Source of the DNA: Terriglobia bacterium
GTDB lineage: Bacteria > Acidobacteriota > Terriglobia > Acidiferrales > UBA7541
Length of the DNA: 64,000 bases
Direction of reading: 5' to 3'
Assembly: GCA_020072785.1 (NCBI GenBank)
Contig: JAIQGG010000002.1
Coordinates: 1,054,001 to 1,118,000, forward strand
The notes under the pieces: generated by a model
What the model saw: the letters and a program-made list of their open reading frames with translations, nothing else
Database searches by the model: none
What the model was told of the DNA's origin: nothing
Shown here: piece after piece, positions 29,495 to 38,168 of the stretch
Layout: every line of letters begins with the position of its first letter
Numbering within the stretch: position 1 is the stretch's first letter
Made by a program: the position numbers and the translations under genes

Positions 29495-29722
29495 GGCGTA
29501 GTTCTCCAAGCCGAAAGGTCGAGGAGGGGAAGGGTCCAAATGACAGTGTGAACCCGCAAAGGAACGCGCGAAAGTGCAATCAAGATTGTGTGACCGAAGC
29601 GCCAACAAACCGCGCGCCTATTTCCACGCTACTTCCGTGATTACCGCTGGCGAAGCAATCCTCCTGACCGCGGCATGCGGCTATTCCGCAGAGTGTGATC
29701 GCAGGCGCGTGAATTGTCCGGG

Positions 29723-30208
29723 CTACTCCGCTTTCCCGCGCTTCTTCTCCAGCTCACTCTGGAGTTTCCCGATCCGTTTGCGCACCTTCGCGGCGTCTTC
29801 CGCGTGCGGAAATACTTCCAGATACCGCGTGAACGACCGCACCGCCTCCCGCTTCAGCCCCTTCTTCTGCTGCGCCTCGCCCAGTAGCAGGTAGGGCAGG
29901 GCATAATTGGGCCGCGACTCGATGGCGTCCCGGAAGCGGTCCATGGCCGCGTCCACGTCCCCCTTGCGCATGTAATATCGCCCCACCTCAATGTCCTTTT
30001 CCGCGCGCAGCGGATCGAACTTCGGCTGCTCCGGCGCCGCTGGCCGCGCCGGCAGGGGCGCAGCCTTCGGTCGCGTTTCGCCCTCTTCCAGGGGCCTCTT
30101 CGACGACGATTCCTGCGGCTCCTGCGCCATGCCCCGCGCGCCCGGCGCGCCCAATGCCCCCACTGCGGCCAGCGTCAGCACCCAGCGCCCTGCAAACCCC
30201 TTCTTCAT
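29723..30208 (-). CDS. Exported TPR protein
   Basis: A 161-residue protein with a signal peptide (LTLAAVGALGAPGARG, possible cleavage near residue 28), a Pro-rich linker and a pair of TPR-type helices (EVGRYYMRKGDVDAAMDRFRDAI; ALPYLLLGEAQQKKGLKREAVRSFTRYLEVFP). It resembles the N-terminal repeats of BamD/YfiO-type proteins but has no lipobox cysteine. It is divergent from uvrC, 90 bases away. A role in outer-membrane assembly is possible, not shown. Confidence 0.75.
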   Translation of the reverse strand: MKKGFAGRWVLTLAAVGALGAPGARGMAQEPQESSSKRPLEEGETRPKAAPLPARPAAPEQPKFDPLRAEKDIEVGRYYMRKGDVDAAMDRFRDAIESRPNYALPYLLLGEAQQKKGLKREAVRSFTRYLEVFPHAEDAAKVRKRIGKLQSELEKKRGKAE

Positions 30209-30298
30209 TCGGCTCCCTCCCTTCTATCCGATTCGCTCTAGTATGATGGAAGATGTCCGGCCCGCGCAGCTTTCTCCGCGCCTTCCGGTCCACTTTCC

Positions 30299-32140
30299 AT
30301 GGATCCACAGCAAAAAGCCGCCAGTCTCCCCGAAAGCCCGGGCGTCTACCTCTTCAAGGACGCCGCGGGAACCGTCCTCTATGTCGGGAAGGCCCTCTCT
30401 CTCCGCAACCGCGTCCGCTCCTATTTCCTCGAATCCCGCTGGACCGACGCCAAGACCGGCTCGCTCGTCCGCGAAATTGCCGACCTCGAAACCATCGTCG
30501 TCGGCAACGAGCGCGAAGCCCTGGCCCTCGAGCACAATCTCATCAAGCAGTACCGCCCCAAGTTCAACGTCCTTCTTCGCGATGACAAGACCTATCCCTA
30601 CCTCAAATTCACCGCCGCCGAAAAATATCCCCGCGTCTATTTCACCCGTCGCATCATAAAAGACGGCTCGCTCTATTTCGGCCCCTATTTCCCGTCCAGC
30701 CTCGCCCGGCGCATCCTCCACTTCATCCACAAACGCTTCCAGGTCCCCTCCTGCACCGTGGACCTCACCCGCCCTCACCCGCGCCCCTGTCTGCAGCACT
30801 ATATCCAGCGCTGCCTCGGCCCCTGCGTCCCCGGCCTCACCAGCGACGAGCGCTACTCCGAAGCCGCCCGCGACACCCGCATGTTCCTCGAAGGCCGCCG
30901 CCACGACCTCATCAAAAGTCTCGAAGCGCGCATGGCCGCCGCCTCCCGCGAAGAGCGCTTCGAGCAGGCCGCCGCCTATCGGGATCTTCTCCGCACCCTC
31001 GAGGACATCGAAGAGCGTCAGCGCATCGCCGCCGCGCAGGGCGACGATACCGACGTTCTCGCCTGCTACGCCGAGCCGCCCCTTGTCGCCGCCAATCTCT
31101 TCCACCTGCGCGGCGGCCGCGTCGTGGACCGCCGCGAATTCTACTGGGAGGATCTCGCCGAGTTCGACCCCCGCGAGTTCGTCCCCGCGCTCCTCAAGCA
31201 GCTTTACCTCGAAGCCGAATATCTTCCCCGCGCCATCCACGTCCCCGCCGATTTCGAGGACCGCGCGCTCCTCGAGGAGACCCTCTCCGAGCGCGCCGGC
31301 CACAAAGTGGAAATCCTCGCGCCGCAACGCGGTCCCAAGCGCGCCTTCCTCGACCTGGTGGAAACTAACGCCCAGCACTCCTTCACGCAGCGCTTCCGCG
31401 TGCTCAAACCCACTTCCCGCGCCATTGCCGAAGCCCTGCAGAGCGCTCTCGATCTTCCCGAGCCGCCCCAGCGCATCGAGAGCTTCGACGTCTCGCACAT
31501 TCAGGGCACCGACACCGTGGCTTCCATGGTCGTCTGGGAAAACGGCCGCATGAAAAAATCCGGCTATCGCAAGTTCATCATCCGCGGCGTCCCCGGCCCG
31601 GACGGCGCGCCCGTCCTCAACGACGATTTCGCCAGCATGCGCGAAGCCGTCTCCCGCCGCTATCGCCGCCTCCAGGAAGAGAAACAGCCGCTCCCCGGCC
31701 TGGTGCTGATCGATGGTGGTATCGGCCAGCTCCACGCCGCCGTGCAGGCCCTCGAATCCCTGCAGATCATCAACCAGCCCCTGGTCAGCATCGCCAAGAA
31801 AGAAGAAATCCTCTACGTCTACGGCCGGGAGCACGAGCCCATCGTCCTCGATCGGCACTCTCCCGTTCTGCACCTCGTCCAGCAAATTCGCGACGAAACC
31901 CACCGCTTCGCCGTGGCTTTCCACCGCCAGCGCCGCGGCCAGCGCCAGACCCACAGTGCCCTCGGCGAAATACCAGGCGTCGGCCCGCGCACCGCGCAGA
32001 AACTCCTTCGCGAATTTGGCAGCGTCGCCAACCTGCGCCGCGCCGGCCTGGACGCCTTGAGCCGCGTGCTGCCACGCAAGCGCGCCGAAAAAATCCTGCA
32101 GCATCTGCAGGAGAGCCAGAACCACTCTGTTGTGGAATAG
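30299..32140 (+). CDS. uvrC: Excinuclease ABC subunit C
   Basis: UvrC (613 residues) makes both incisions in nucleotide excision repair. It has an N-terminal GIY-YIG nuclease (PGVYLFKD...VLYVGKALSLRNRV), a Cys-rich segment (RPCLQHYIQRCLGPC), a UVR helix-turn segment (about residues 200-240), the C-terminal RNase H-like nuclease (ESFDVSHIQGTDTVASMVVW; LVLIDGGIGQL) and a helix-hairpin-helix (EIPGVGPRTAQKLL). Length is normal. Unlike uvrA it is monocistronic, 15 kb away on the same strand. Confidence 0.95.
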   Translation: MDPQQKAASLPESPGVYLFKDAAGTVLYVGKALSLRNRVRSYFLESRWTDAKTGSLVREIADLETIVVGNEREALALEHNLIKQYRPKFNVLLRDDKTYPYLKFTAAEKYPRVYFTRRIIKDGSLYFGPYFPSSLARRILHFIHKRFQVPSCTVDLTRPHPRPCLQHYIQRCLGPCVPGLTSDERYSEAARDTRMFLEGRRHDLIKSLEARMAAASREERFEQAAAYRDLLRTLEDIEERQRIAAAQGDDTDVLACYAEPPLVAANLFHLRGGRVVDRREFYWEDLAEFDPREFVPALLKQLYLEAEYLPRAIHVPADFEDRALLEETLSERAGHKVEILAPQRGPKRAFLDLVETNAQHSFTQRFRVLKPTSRAIAEALQSALDLPEPPQRIESFDVSHIQGTDTVASMVVWENGRMKKSGYRKFIIRGVPGPDGAPVLNDDFASMREAVSRRYRRLQEEKQPLPGLVLIDGGIGQLHAAVQALESLQIINQPLVSIAKKEEILYVYGREHEPIVLDRHSPVLHLVQQIRDETHRFAVAFHRQRRGQRQTHSALGEIPGVGPRTAQKLLREFGSVANLRRAGLDALSRVLPRKRAEKILQHLQESQNHSVVE

Positions 32141-32198
32141 CGGTTAGCGCGTCTTGCGCCACCCAGACCCCTGTGCTAGCTTGCACATGGAGGCTCTT

Positions 32199-32489
32199 AT
32201 GGCAGACAACGTAGGCTCCAAAGTCAGTTATTTTCTCGTCGGGCTTGGCGTCGGCGCTCTCGTCGGCGTTCTGTTTGCCCCCAAGTCGGGTGAAGAAACC
32301 CGCGAATATCTCGCCAAGCGCGCCGATGATGGCCGCGACTACGCGCAGCGCAAGGCCCGCGAATTGCGCGAGCGCGCCGACGATCTCCTTGAGCGCGGCA
32401 AGGAAGTGGCGTCCCGGCAGAAGGATTCGCTGAGCGCGGCGGTGGAAGCCGGGCGCGAGGCTTACCAGCGCGAAAAGTCCAAGTCGTAG
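32199..32489 (+). CDS. YtxH domain protein
   Basis: A 96-residue protein with one N-terminal membrane helix (VSYFLVGLGVGALVGVLFAPKSGEE) and a charged helical tail (RELRERADDLLERGKEV), the standard plan of YtxH/GvpP-type small envelope stress proteins. The ATG at 32199 has GGAGG 6 bases before it. It is followed after its TAG by a TTGACCGC palindrome pair, then by a second membrane-anchored coiled-coil gene, a pairing seen elsewhere for YtxH and DUF948 proteins. Confidence 0.82.
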   Translation: MADNVGSKVSYFLVGLGVGALVGVLFAPKSGEETREYLAKRADDGRDYAQRKARELRERADDLLERGKEVASRQKDSLSAAVEAGREAYQREKSKS

Positions 32490-32534
32490 TTGACCGCTTT
32501 GCGGTCACGCTGACAGTTGACCGTTTCGCGGTCC
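32490..32534. repeat. Two tandem TTGACCG...CGGTC palindromes
   Basis: TTGACCGCTTTGCGGTCA (32490-32507) and TTGACCGTTTCGCGGTCC (32517-32534) are spaced 27 bases start to start. The first begins on the base after the YtxH stop codon and lies between the YtxH and DUF948-like genes. There is no T-run, so a simple terminator is unlikely. Confidence 0.65.
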
Positions 32535-32607
32535 TAGTGACAGTCGTTCGGGATCGAGCAGCTCAGCGGAATAGGGCCCGCCGTGCAGCGGGGCCTGTGG
32601 GGTGCGT

Positions 32608-33120
32608 ATGCAAACCTGGCTAGCCGTGTTCGTGGTGGCGATGTCGGTTGCCGTTATTCTTCAGACGGTTATCCTGGCCGCCCTCTATTTTCAGCTTAAG
32701 CGCCGCCTGGAGCAGACCCAGCGCATCCTCACCGATCTGCAGACGCGCATCGGGCCCATCCTCACCCGCGTGCAGATCCTGCTGGAAGATACCCAGCCGC
32801 GCATTTCCGATCTGGTGGCCGACGCCGCGCACTTCGTCTATCTCGCGCGCACCCAGGCGCAGAAGGTGGACCGCATCTTCACGGAAACCGCCGACCACCT
32901 GCGCGGCCAGCTCAACCACTTTGACCGCATTCTCACCGGCACCCTGGAAACCCTCGAGGATGCCGGCTCGCAGTTCCGCCGCAGCTTCCTCGGCCCCATG
33001 CAGAAGGTTTCCGCGGTGGTGCAGGGCGTCAAGGTCGGCCTGGATTTCTTCCGTTCGCGCCGCCGCGGCGACTCGCCCCCCGAAGCCCCGGAACCCCAGG
33101 AAGACGAACTCTTCATCTGA
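32608..33120 (+). CDS. Membrane-anchored coiled-coil protein, DUF948-like
   Basis: A 170-residue protein with one N-terminal transmembrane helix (LAVFVVAMSVAVILQTVILAALYF), then long amphipathic helices with regularly spaced leucines (RLEQTQRILTDLQTRIGPIL), ending with an acidic tail. The plan matches DUF948-type proteins found beside YtxH. Start ATG 32608; a GTG two codons earlier is possible. Probably part of the inner-membrane stress or envelope response, by association only. Confidence 0.7.
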   Translation: MQTWLAVFVVAMSVAVILQTVILAALYFQLKRRLEQTQRILTDLQTRIGPILTRVQILLEDTQPRISDLVADAAHFVYLARTQAQKVDRIFTETADHLRGQLNHFDRILTGTLETLEDAGSQFRRSFLGPMQKVSAVVQGVKVGLDFFRSRRRGDSPPEAPEPQEDELFI

Positions 33121-33163
33121 CCCGCCGGCGGCTGTCCGGCAGTTTGTAAAAAAACGAACACGT

Positions 33164-33190
33164 CATTCCGAGCGAAGCGAGGAATCTCTC
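33164..33190. repeat. Copy of the CATTCCGAGCG dispersed repeat
   Basis: cattccgagcgaagcgagg followed by AATCTCTC closely matches the ends of the repeat at 2490-2580. Here the internal hairpins are missing. It lies between two convergent genes. Confidence 0.45.
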
Positions 33191-33203
33191 TTCGTTCAGC
33201 TGA

Positions 33204-34373
33204 CTAGTCCTGCCGCGCGATCCACCCGCCGCCCAGCACTACTTCGCCCGCGTAGAAAACCGCCGCCTGCCCCGGGGTGATCGCCCGCTGCGGCGCATCG
33301 AAGGTGACCCGCGCGCCGGCCGCCCCCAGCGGCTCCACGGTCGCCGGCGCGGCTTCGTGCTTGTGGCGGATCTTCACTTCCGCGCGCAGCGGCTGCTCCG
33401 GCGCTGCGCCGGCAATCCAGTTCACGCCCTCTACGGCGCACACCGTCTCGCGCAGCGCCGCGTCCTCGCCCACGATCACCCGGTTGGCTGCGGTGTCCAG
33501 CGCAATCACGTATAACGCCTCGCCCGTGGCGATGCCCAGCCCCTTGCGCTGTCCCACCGTGAACTGATGCAGCCCGCTGTGCCGTCCCAGAACTTCGCCG
33601 CCCTGCGTGCGTATCTCGCCTTCTTCGGCGGCCAGCGGAGCGCCGCGCTCCCGTGAATACGCCTCGATGAACTGCGCGTAATTCCCGTTGGGCACGAAGC
33701 ACAGCTCCATGCTCTCCGCCTTTTCGGCCACGGGCAGCGCCGCGCACCGCGCCAGCTCGCGCACCTCTTCCTTCGTCAGCTCGCCGAGAGGGAACTCGCT
33801 GCGGCAGAGCTGCTCCTGCGTCAATCCAAAGAGAAAATACGACTGGTCCTTGCTTTCATCCTTCGCGCGCAGCAGCTCGAACCGCCCCGTCTTGCGATTC
33901 TCCCGCACCCGCACGTAGTGCCCGGTGGCCAGGCGCTCCGCACCCACCTGCCGCGCCATGCGCAGCAGCGGCGCGAACTTCACGTCGGTGTTGCACCTGG
34001 CGCAGGCGATCGGCGTGCGCCCCGCGAGATAGTCCGCCACGAACGGCCGCACCACGCGCTCCTCGAACTGCTCCTCGAAATTCACCACGTAGTGCGGAAA
34101 CCCCAGATGCTGCGCCACGCGCTTCGCGTCATACACGTCGTCCAGCGAGCAGCAGCGCCCCGCCGCCGGTCCTGCTACTTCGGGGCCTTGCAGTTCCGGC
34201 AGCCGCCGCTGGTTCCACAGCTGCATTGTCAGCCCCACCACCGCCCGCCCCTGCCCGCACAGCAGGGCCGCCACCGTCGAGCTGTCCACACCCCCGCTCA
34301 TGGCCAGCGCGACCATGCCGCGCGCCCCTGCGGCCCGCCCGGTCGCATCTCCGTTTTGTGTGAACGTCTTCAT
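33204..34373 (-). CDS. mnmA: tRNA-specific 2-thiouridylase
   Basis: MnmA (389 residues) thiolates uridine 34 of Lys, Glu and Gln tRNAs. It shows the ATP pyrophosphatase loop [12 protein letters not shown], the catalytic cysteines in ACARCN and ELCFVP, and the motifs [16 protein letters not shown] and GQRKGLGI. It lies 60 bases downstream of the cysteine desulfurase gene on the same strand; the desulfurase supplies its sulfur. An insert-like segment ([18 protein letters not shown]) lies after the first domain strand; such CCS motifs are seen in some families. Confidence 0.94.
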   Translation of the reverse strand: MKTFTQNGDATGRAAGARGMVALAMSGGVDSSTVAALLCGQGRAVVGLTMQLWNQRRLPELQGPEVAGPAAGRCCSLDDVYDAKRVAQHLGFPHYVVNFEEQFEERVVRPFVADYLAGRTPIACARCNTDVKFAPLLRMARQVGAERLATGHYVRVRENRKTGRFELLRAKDESKDQSYFLFGLTQEQLCRSEFPLGELTKEEVRELARCAALPVAEKAESMELCFVPNGNYAQFIEAYSRERGAPLAAEEGEIRTQGGEVLGRHSGLHQFTVGQRKGLGIATGEALYVIALDTAANRVIVGEDAALRETVCAVEGVNWIAGAAPEQPLRAEVKIRHKHEAAPATVEPLGAAGARVTFDAPQRAITPGQAAVFYAGEVVLGGGWIARQD

Positions 34374-34433
34374 CTCGTATTCCGTTTCCGTTCCTCCGGC
34401 CCCATCGGAAAACCGCGCGGCTGCCGCCCCGCG

Positions 34434-35639
34434 CTACAGGGCTTGCCCGGATTTGCCATACCGTGGCGACAACTCCCGCAACTGCGCCACCGCCGCGGGT
34501 ACCACTTCAAGCGCGAAATCGACCTCCGCCTCGGTCGTGTGCCGCCCCAGGCTGAAGCGCAAACTCGCCCGCGCCTCTTCGGCCGGCAAACCGATCGCCG
34601 TGAGCACATGCGACGGCTCCAGCGCCCCGGAAGAGCACGCCGCCCCCGTCGAGCACGCCAGCCCCTTCAGGTCCAGCGCAATCACCAGCGCCTCGCCCTC
34701 CACCCCGGGGAATAGGATGTTCGTGGTATTCGGAGTGCGTGCCGCGCCGCCTCCATTCACCCGCGCCTGCGGCACCCGCTCCAGTAGCCCGCGCTCCAGC
34801 CGGTCGCGCAGCGCGCCCACCCGCCGCGCGTCTTCCGCCAGCGCCGCGCGCGCCATCTCCGCCGCTTTGCCCAGCCCCACGATCCCCGGCACGTTTTCCG
34901 TCCCCGGCCGGAAGCCGTGCTGGTGCCGCCCGCCGTAAAGCAGCTGCCGCAGCCGCGTCCCCCGCCGGATGTACAGCGCGCCCACGCCCTTCGGCGCATA
35001 GAATTTGTGCCCCGAAAGCGAGAGCAGGTCCACGCCCAGCCGCTCCACGTCCACCGGAATCTTGCCCGCGCTCTGCACCGCATCCGTATGGAAGTACACA
35101 TCCCCCCCGGCTGCGATCTTGCCAATCTCTTCGAGCGGCTGAATGGTGCCCAGTTCATTGTTGGCGTGCATTACCGTGATCAGCGCCGTCTCCGGCCGCA
35201 ACGCCCGGCGCACCGCCGGGGGGTCCACGCGCCCCGCGCCATCCACGGCCAGATAGGTTACCGCCACGCCCTGCTTTTCCAGCGCCTGGCAGGTGTTCAG
35301 GACCGCTTCGTGCTCGATGGCGGTCGTCACGATGTGGGGAGAAAAATCAGCGAGAGAAGCAGAGGACGAACGCATCGCCAGAAGCGGCTGTGCCATCCCA
35401 AAAATCGCGTGATTGTCCGACTCTGTCCCCCCGCTGGTAAAGACGATCTCCTGCGGGCGCGCGCCGATCAGCGCCGCCACCGCTTCCCGCGCCGACTCCA
35501 CCGCCGCCCGGGCCTTCTGCCCAAAGCTGTGGATGGATGCGGCATTCCCGTACTCCGCGGAGAAGTAGGGCAGCATCGCCTCGAGCACCCCCGGCTCGAC
35601 CGGGGTGGTGGCGTTGTAATCCATGTAAACCCGCTTCAT
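34434..35639 (-). CDS. Cysteine desulfurase, NifS/IscS family
   Basis: A 401-residue PLP enzyme that releases sulfur from cysteine. It has YMDYNATTPV at the start, SGGTESDNHAI, the His in EHEAV, HANNELGTIQP, the PLP lysine in LSLSGHKFYAPKG and the active cysteine loop CSTGAACSSG. Start ATG 35639 gives the canonical MKRVYMDYNATT; the longer upstream frame is AT-rich intergenic DNA. Its likely recipients are MnmA (next gene) and Fe-S assembly. IscS and NifS are not separable here, so no symbol is given. Confidence 0.93.
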   Translation of the reverse strand: MKRVYMDYNATTPVEPGVLEAMLPYFSAEYGNAASIHSFGQKARAAVESAREAVAALIGARPQEIVFTSGGTESDNHAIFGMAQPLLAMRSSSASLADFSPHIVTTAIEHEAVLNTCQALEKQGVAVTYLAVDGAGRVDPPAVRRALRPETALITVMHANNELGTIQPLEEIGKIAAGGDVYFHTDAVQSAGKIPVDVERLGVDLLSLSGHKFYAPKGVGALYIRRGTRLRQLLYGGRHQHGFRPGTENVPGIVGLGKAAEMARAALAEDARRVGALRDRLERGLLERVPQARVNGGGAARTPNTTNILFPGVEGEALVIALDLKGLACSTGAACSSGALEPSHVLTAIGLPAEEARASLRFSLGRHTTEAEVDFALEVVPAAVAQLRELSPRYGKSGQAL

Positions 35640-36180
35640 GGCTGTGCTTTTAGGATAGCAGGAGCGGGAGGGAAGTGGCGAGGGAGGAGTGGCAGAGGAG
35701 GAGTTAGTTAACGATATGACCCCCACCCCCTCGGGTTTTTTGTAACTGCAGATTCTAAATAGTTTTAAGTCCTTTGTTTTGGAACTGCAGATGATAAAGG
35801 GGTTAGGGGCGCATTTTGTGGAAGTGCAGAATGCAAAGGGGTTGCGCGGGTGAGAAGGGGGAAGGAGGGCATCATTCGCATACTTAGGTCCGGGCGGGAT
35901 TCGCAGACATGCCGGATGCGGGGTGGCGGAGTGTCGCGCAGGTTGAGCGGGAATGTTTGCCGCAAACACGACAAATGATAGCAGTGGAGTTACTATAAGT
36001 CAATAGATAACTAAATGGTTTTCGAATGGGCTGTGCCAGGCGTTCGAAAACCAGCACCCTGCCAAACATCTTGGAATATCTTGCCGCCGTTCGTCCGTGC
36101 TACAGTCTCCAGTTCCGGGCGCCCCCCGTTATGCGGAATTGAGGATCGACCGCTGCGCGGCCGGATGTGGAGAGGATGAC
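35640..36180. other. AT-richer 541-base gap with degenerate tandem motif
   Basis: No gene is supported. Between about 35745 and 35850 a motif of the form AACTGCAGATxxTAAA or AAGTGCAGAATGCAAAG, followed by GGGGTT, occurs three times in degenerate tandem (around 35745, 35785 and 35825). The remainder is unusually AT-rich for the window (about 35980-36060) and holds an inverted-looking TTCGAA pair (cgaatgg...ttcgaaaac). A GACCGCTGCGCGGCC palindrome relative lies at 36149-36163 just before ubiD. No promoter stands out. Confidence 0.45.
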
Positions 36181-37638
36181 GTGGCCTATCGCGATTTGCG
36201 GGAGTTCGTCCACAAGCTGGAGAAGGCAGGAGAGCTGAAGCGCATCACCGTGGAGGTGGACCCGGTCCTGGAGATCACCGAGGTCACTGACCGCGTGACG
36301 CGGGCCAACGGCCCGGCGCTGCTTTTCGAGAAGCCCAAAGGCTCGCGCTATCCCGTGCTGATCAATGCCTTCGGCAGCTTGCGGCGGATGGAGCTGGCTT
36401 TCGAGGTGGAGAAGCTGGATGAGATTGCGGCGCGTATCCGCGGCTTTCTGGATATGCAGTCGCCGCAGGGACTCTTTGACAAGCTTAAGATGCTGCCGAA
36501 GCTGGCCGAGCTGGGGTCCTTCTTCCCGAAGACAGTGAAGTCCGGGCCGTGCAAGGAAGTAATCAAGCACGGCAAGGACGTCAATCTCAACGAATTCCCG
36601 ATCCTGAAGTGCTGGCCGCAGGATGGCGGGCGCTTTATCACCTTTCCGCTGGTATTCACCAAGAATCCGGAAAACGGCAAGCGCAACGTGGGCATGTACC
36701 GCATGCAGGTATATGACGAGCGCACCACGGGCATGCACTGGCAGACACAGAAGCACGGCGCCGAGCATTTCCGCCGGGCGCAGGCCAAGGATCCCCAGGG
36801 ACGCATTCCCGTAGCGGTGGCCATCGGCTCGGACCCCTCCACGGCGCTGGCGGGCATGCTGCCGATTCCGCCGGATATGGATGAAATGATGTTCGCGGGC
36901 TTTCTGCGGCGCGAGCCGGTGGAGATGGTAGCCTGCGAAACCTGCGACCTGGAAGTGCCAGCCAACTCGGAGATCGTCCTGGAAGGCTACGTCAGCTTGA
37001 ACGAGATGCGCGTGGAAGGGCCCTTTGGCGACCATACCGGATTTTATTCACTGGAAGGGGATTACCCGGTCTTCCACGTGGAGTGCATCACCCACCGCAT
37101 AGACCCCGTCTACCTGACTACCATCGTGGGCCCGCCGCCGCAAGAGGACTACTGGATGGGCTACGCCGTGGAGCGCATCTTCCTGCCGGTAATGAAGATG
37201 CAGTACCCGGAGATCGTGGACGTGGCCATGCCCGCCGAAGGCATCTTCCACAACCTGATGATCGTGGCCATCCGCAAATCCTACCCGGGGCACGCGCGCA
37301 AGATCATGAACGCCATCTGGTCGCTGGGCCAAGCGATGTTCACCAAGGTGATTGTGGTGGTGGACCACGACGTGAACGTGCACGACGCCCGGGAGGTCAC
37401 CTGGAAAGCCCTGTGCGCGCTGGATCCCGAGCGCGATGTGCAGTTTGTGCTGGGTCCCGTGGATACGCTGGACCACGCGGCGCGGATGCAGGACTACGGC
37501 TCGAAGATGGGCATTGATGCCACGCGCAAGTGGGCGGCGGAAGGATTCGCGCGGCCGTGGCCGGACGAAATCCGCATGGACGAAGCGACGAAGGCGCGGA
37601 TCCGGGCACTTTGGATGTCGTTTGGTTTCAAAGGATAA
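36181..37638 (+). CDS. ubiD: UbiD family decarboxylase
   Basis: A 485-residue decarboxylase of the UbiD type, which uses prenylated FMN; family members act in ubiquinone or menaquinone synthesis or on aromatic acids. Marks include AYRDLREFVHKLEKAGELKRI, TDRV, RYPVLINAFGS, a long central fold with LEGYVSLNEMRVEGPFGDHTGFYS, and HNLMIVAIRKSYPGHARK. The GTG at 36181 has AGAGGATG before it and yields the normal N-terminus; the 28 codons upstream are not conserved-looking. No UbiX partner is in the window. Role in quinone synthesis is likely but not proven. Confidence 0.88.
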   Translation: MAYRDLREFVHKLEKAGELKRITVEVDPVLEITEVTDRVTRANGPALLFEKPKGSRYPVLINAFGSLRRMELAFEVEKLDEIAARIRGFLDMQSPQGLFDKLKMLPKLAELGSFFPKTVKSGPCKEVIKHGKDVNLNEFPILKCWPQDGGRFITFPLVFTKNPENGKRNVGMYRMQVYDERTTGMHWQTQKHGAEHFRRAQAKDPQGRIPVAVAIGSDPSTALAGMLPIPPDMDEMMFAGFLRREPVEMVACETCDLEVPANSEIVLEGYVSLNEMRVEGPFGDHTGFYSLEGDYPVFHVECITHRIDPVYLTTIVGPPPQEDYWMGYAVERIFLPVMKMQYPEIVDVAMPAEGIFHNLMIVAIRKSYPGHARKIMNAIWSLGQAMFTKVIVVVDHDVNVHDAREVTWKALCALDPERDVQFVLGPVDTLDHAARMQDYGSKMGIDATRKWAAEGFARPWPDEIRMDEATKARIRALWMSFGFKG

Positions 37639-37741
37639 CCGTCCCTGCGGGCAGGTAGGGGGTCTATGGAAAAATACAACCTGTAGTGGTACTAGGTCCC
37701 TCATGACCCAATATCTGTGAATTGCTTGCGGCAATCCCCCC

Positions 37742-37793
37742 ACAACTACCTGCAATTACCCCTATTCTTAGGACAACTACGGCAATCATTCCC
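37742..37793 (+). promoter_or_regulatory. Direct repeats ACAACTAC-NN-CAAT upstream of the pil promoter
   Basis: ACAACTACCTGCAATTACCCC (37742-37762) and ACAACTACGGCAATCATTCCC (37773-37793) are a direct repeat with 31-base spacing, about three helical turns. A further GGCAATCCCC-like half is at about 37730. The second copy ends exactly at the -35 box, the usual place for an activator. Confidence 0.5.
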
Positions 37794-37823
37794 TTGACGC
37801 CCGCTATTGGCGAATGTCATAAG
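37794..37823 (+). promoter_or_regulatory. Promoter of the HTH-pilMNOPQ operon
   Basis: TTGACG (37794-37799) and CATAAG (37818-37823) with an 18-base spacer. Transcription would begin near 37830, so an untranslated leader of about 100 bases precedes the first gene. Confidence 0.5.
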
Positions 37824-37936
37824 GGGTGCACGGCAAATGCCCGCGGGGGCCACAAAGCAGGAGCGGGTGCGCCGGAAGGCCGACAAAGTAAAGAGTACGG
37901 GCGAAGCAGTGCTGAACGCCTGGGGTGGCGTTTCCC
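37824..37936 (+). ncRNA. Candidate structured leader, weakly GEMM (c-di-GMP-I)-like
   Basis: The leader contains GCACGGCAAA (37829-37837), then a GCCC-GCGG-GGGC hairpin (37839-37850), then CACAAAGC (37851-37858). This order, with an intervening hairpin, recalls the conserved GGCAAA and GCAAAGC blocks of c-di-GMP-I aptamers. A GCC-GGAA-GGC GNRA-capped hairpin follows at 37871-37880. At the end AACGCC-TGGGGT-GGCGTT (37915-37932) can form a 6-bp stem next to the start codons. Several expected conserved bases differ, so the assignment is tentative; it may be another or no riboswitch. Confidence 0.3.
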
Positions 37937-38134
37937 GTGAATGAGTCGCGCGAAGTGATGAACGTCCGGCAGGCGTCGCAGTATCTGGGGATCTCACCGG
38001 ATACTCTGTACCGTTACATCACCGAGGGCGAAATCCCCGCGTTCAAGCTTGGAAATCGTTGGAAACTCAGGAAGACGATCCTGGACCGCTGGATGGAACG
38101 CAAGATGAGCCAGGTACACGCCCGGCGCCATTAG
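37937..38134 (+). CDS. Excisionase-type helix-turn-helix protein
   Basis: A 65-residue protein consisting of a single MerR/excisionase-type DNA-binding domain: MNVRQASQYLGISPDTLYRYI, then GEIPAFKLGNRWKLRKTILDRWMERK. It is 34 bases upstream of pilM and most likely in its transcript. Starts at GTG 37925, GTG 37937 or ATG 37958 are all in frame; the first falls inside a hairpin, so I use 37937. Such small proteins before pilM may autoregulate the pilus genes, but no target is visible. Confidence 0.8.
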   Translation: MNESREVMNVRQASQYLGISPDTLYRYITEGEIPAFKLGNRWKLRKTILDRWMERKMSQVHARRH

Positions 38135-38168
38135 CCTGGCGCGGGCGATCGGGGAGAGAGGCCGCACT

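Noticed and set aside
29570-29610. Further CRP-type site near the HD-GYP start (GTGTGACCGAAGCGCC)
   Set aside because: The right half lacks TCACA; only one arm matches.
35700-35745. CCCC-TCGGG-TTTTTT as an intrinsic terminator
   Set aside because: The stem is only about 4 bp and no plus-strand gene ends upstream; the T-run is more likely part of the AT-rich gap.
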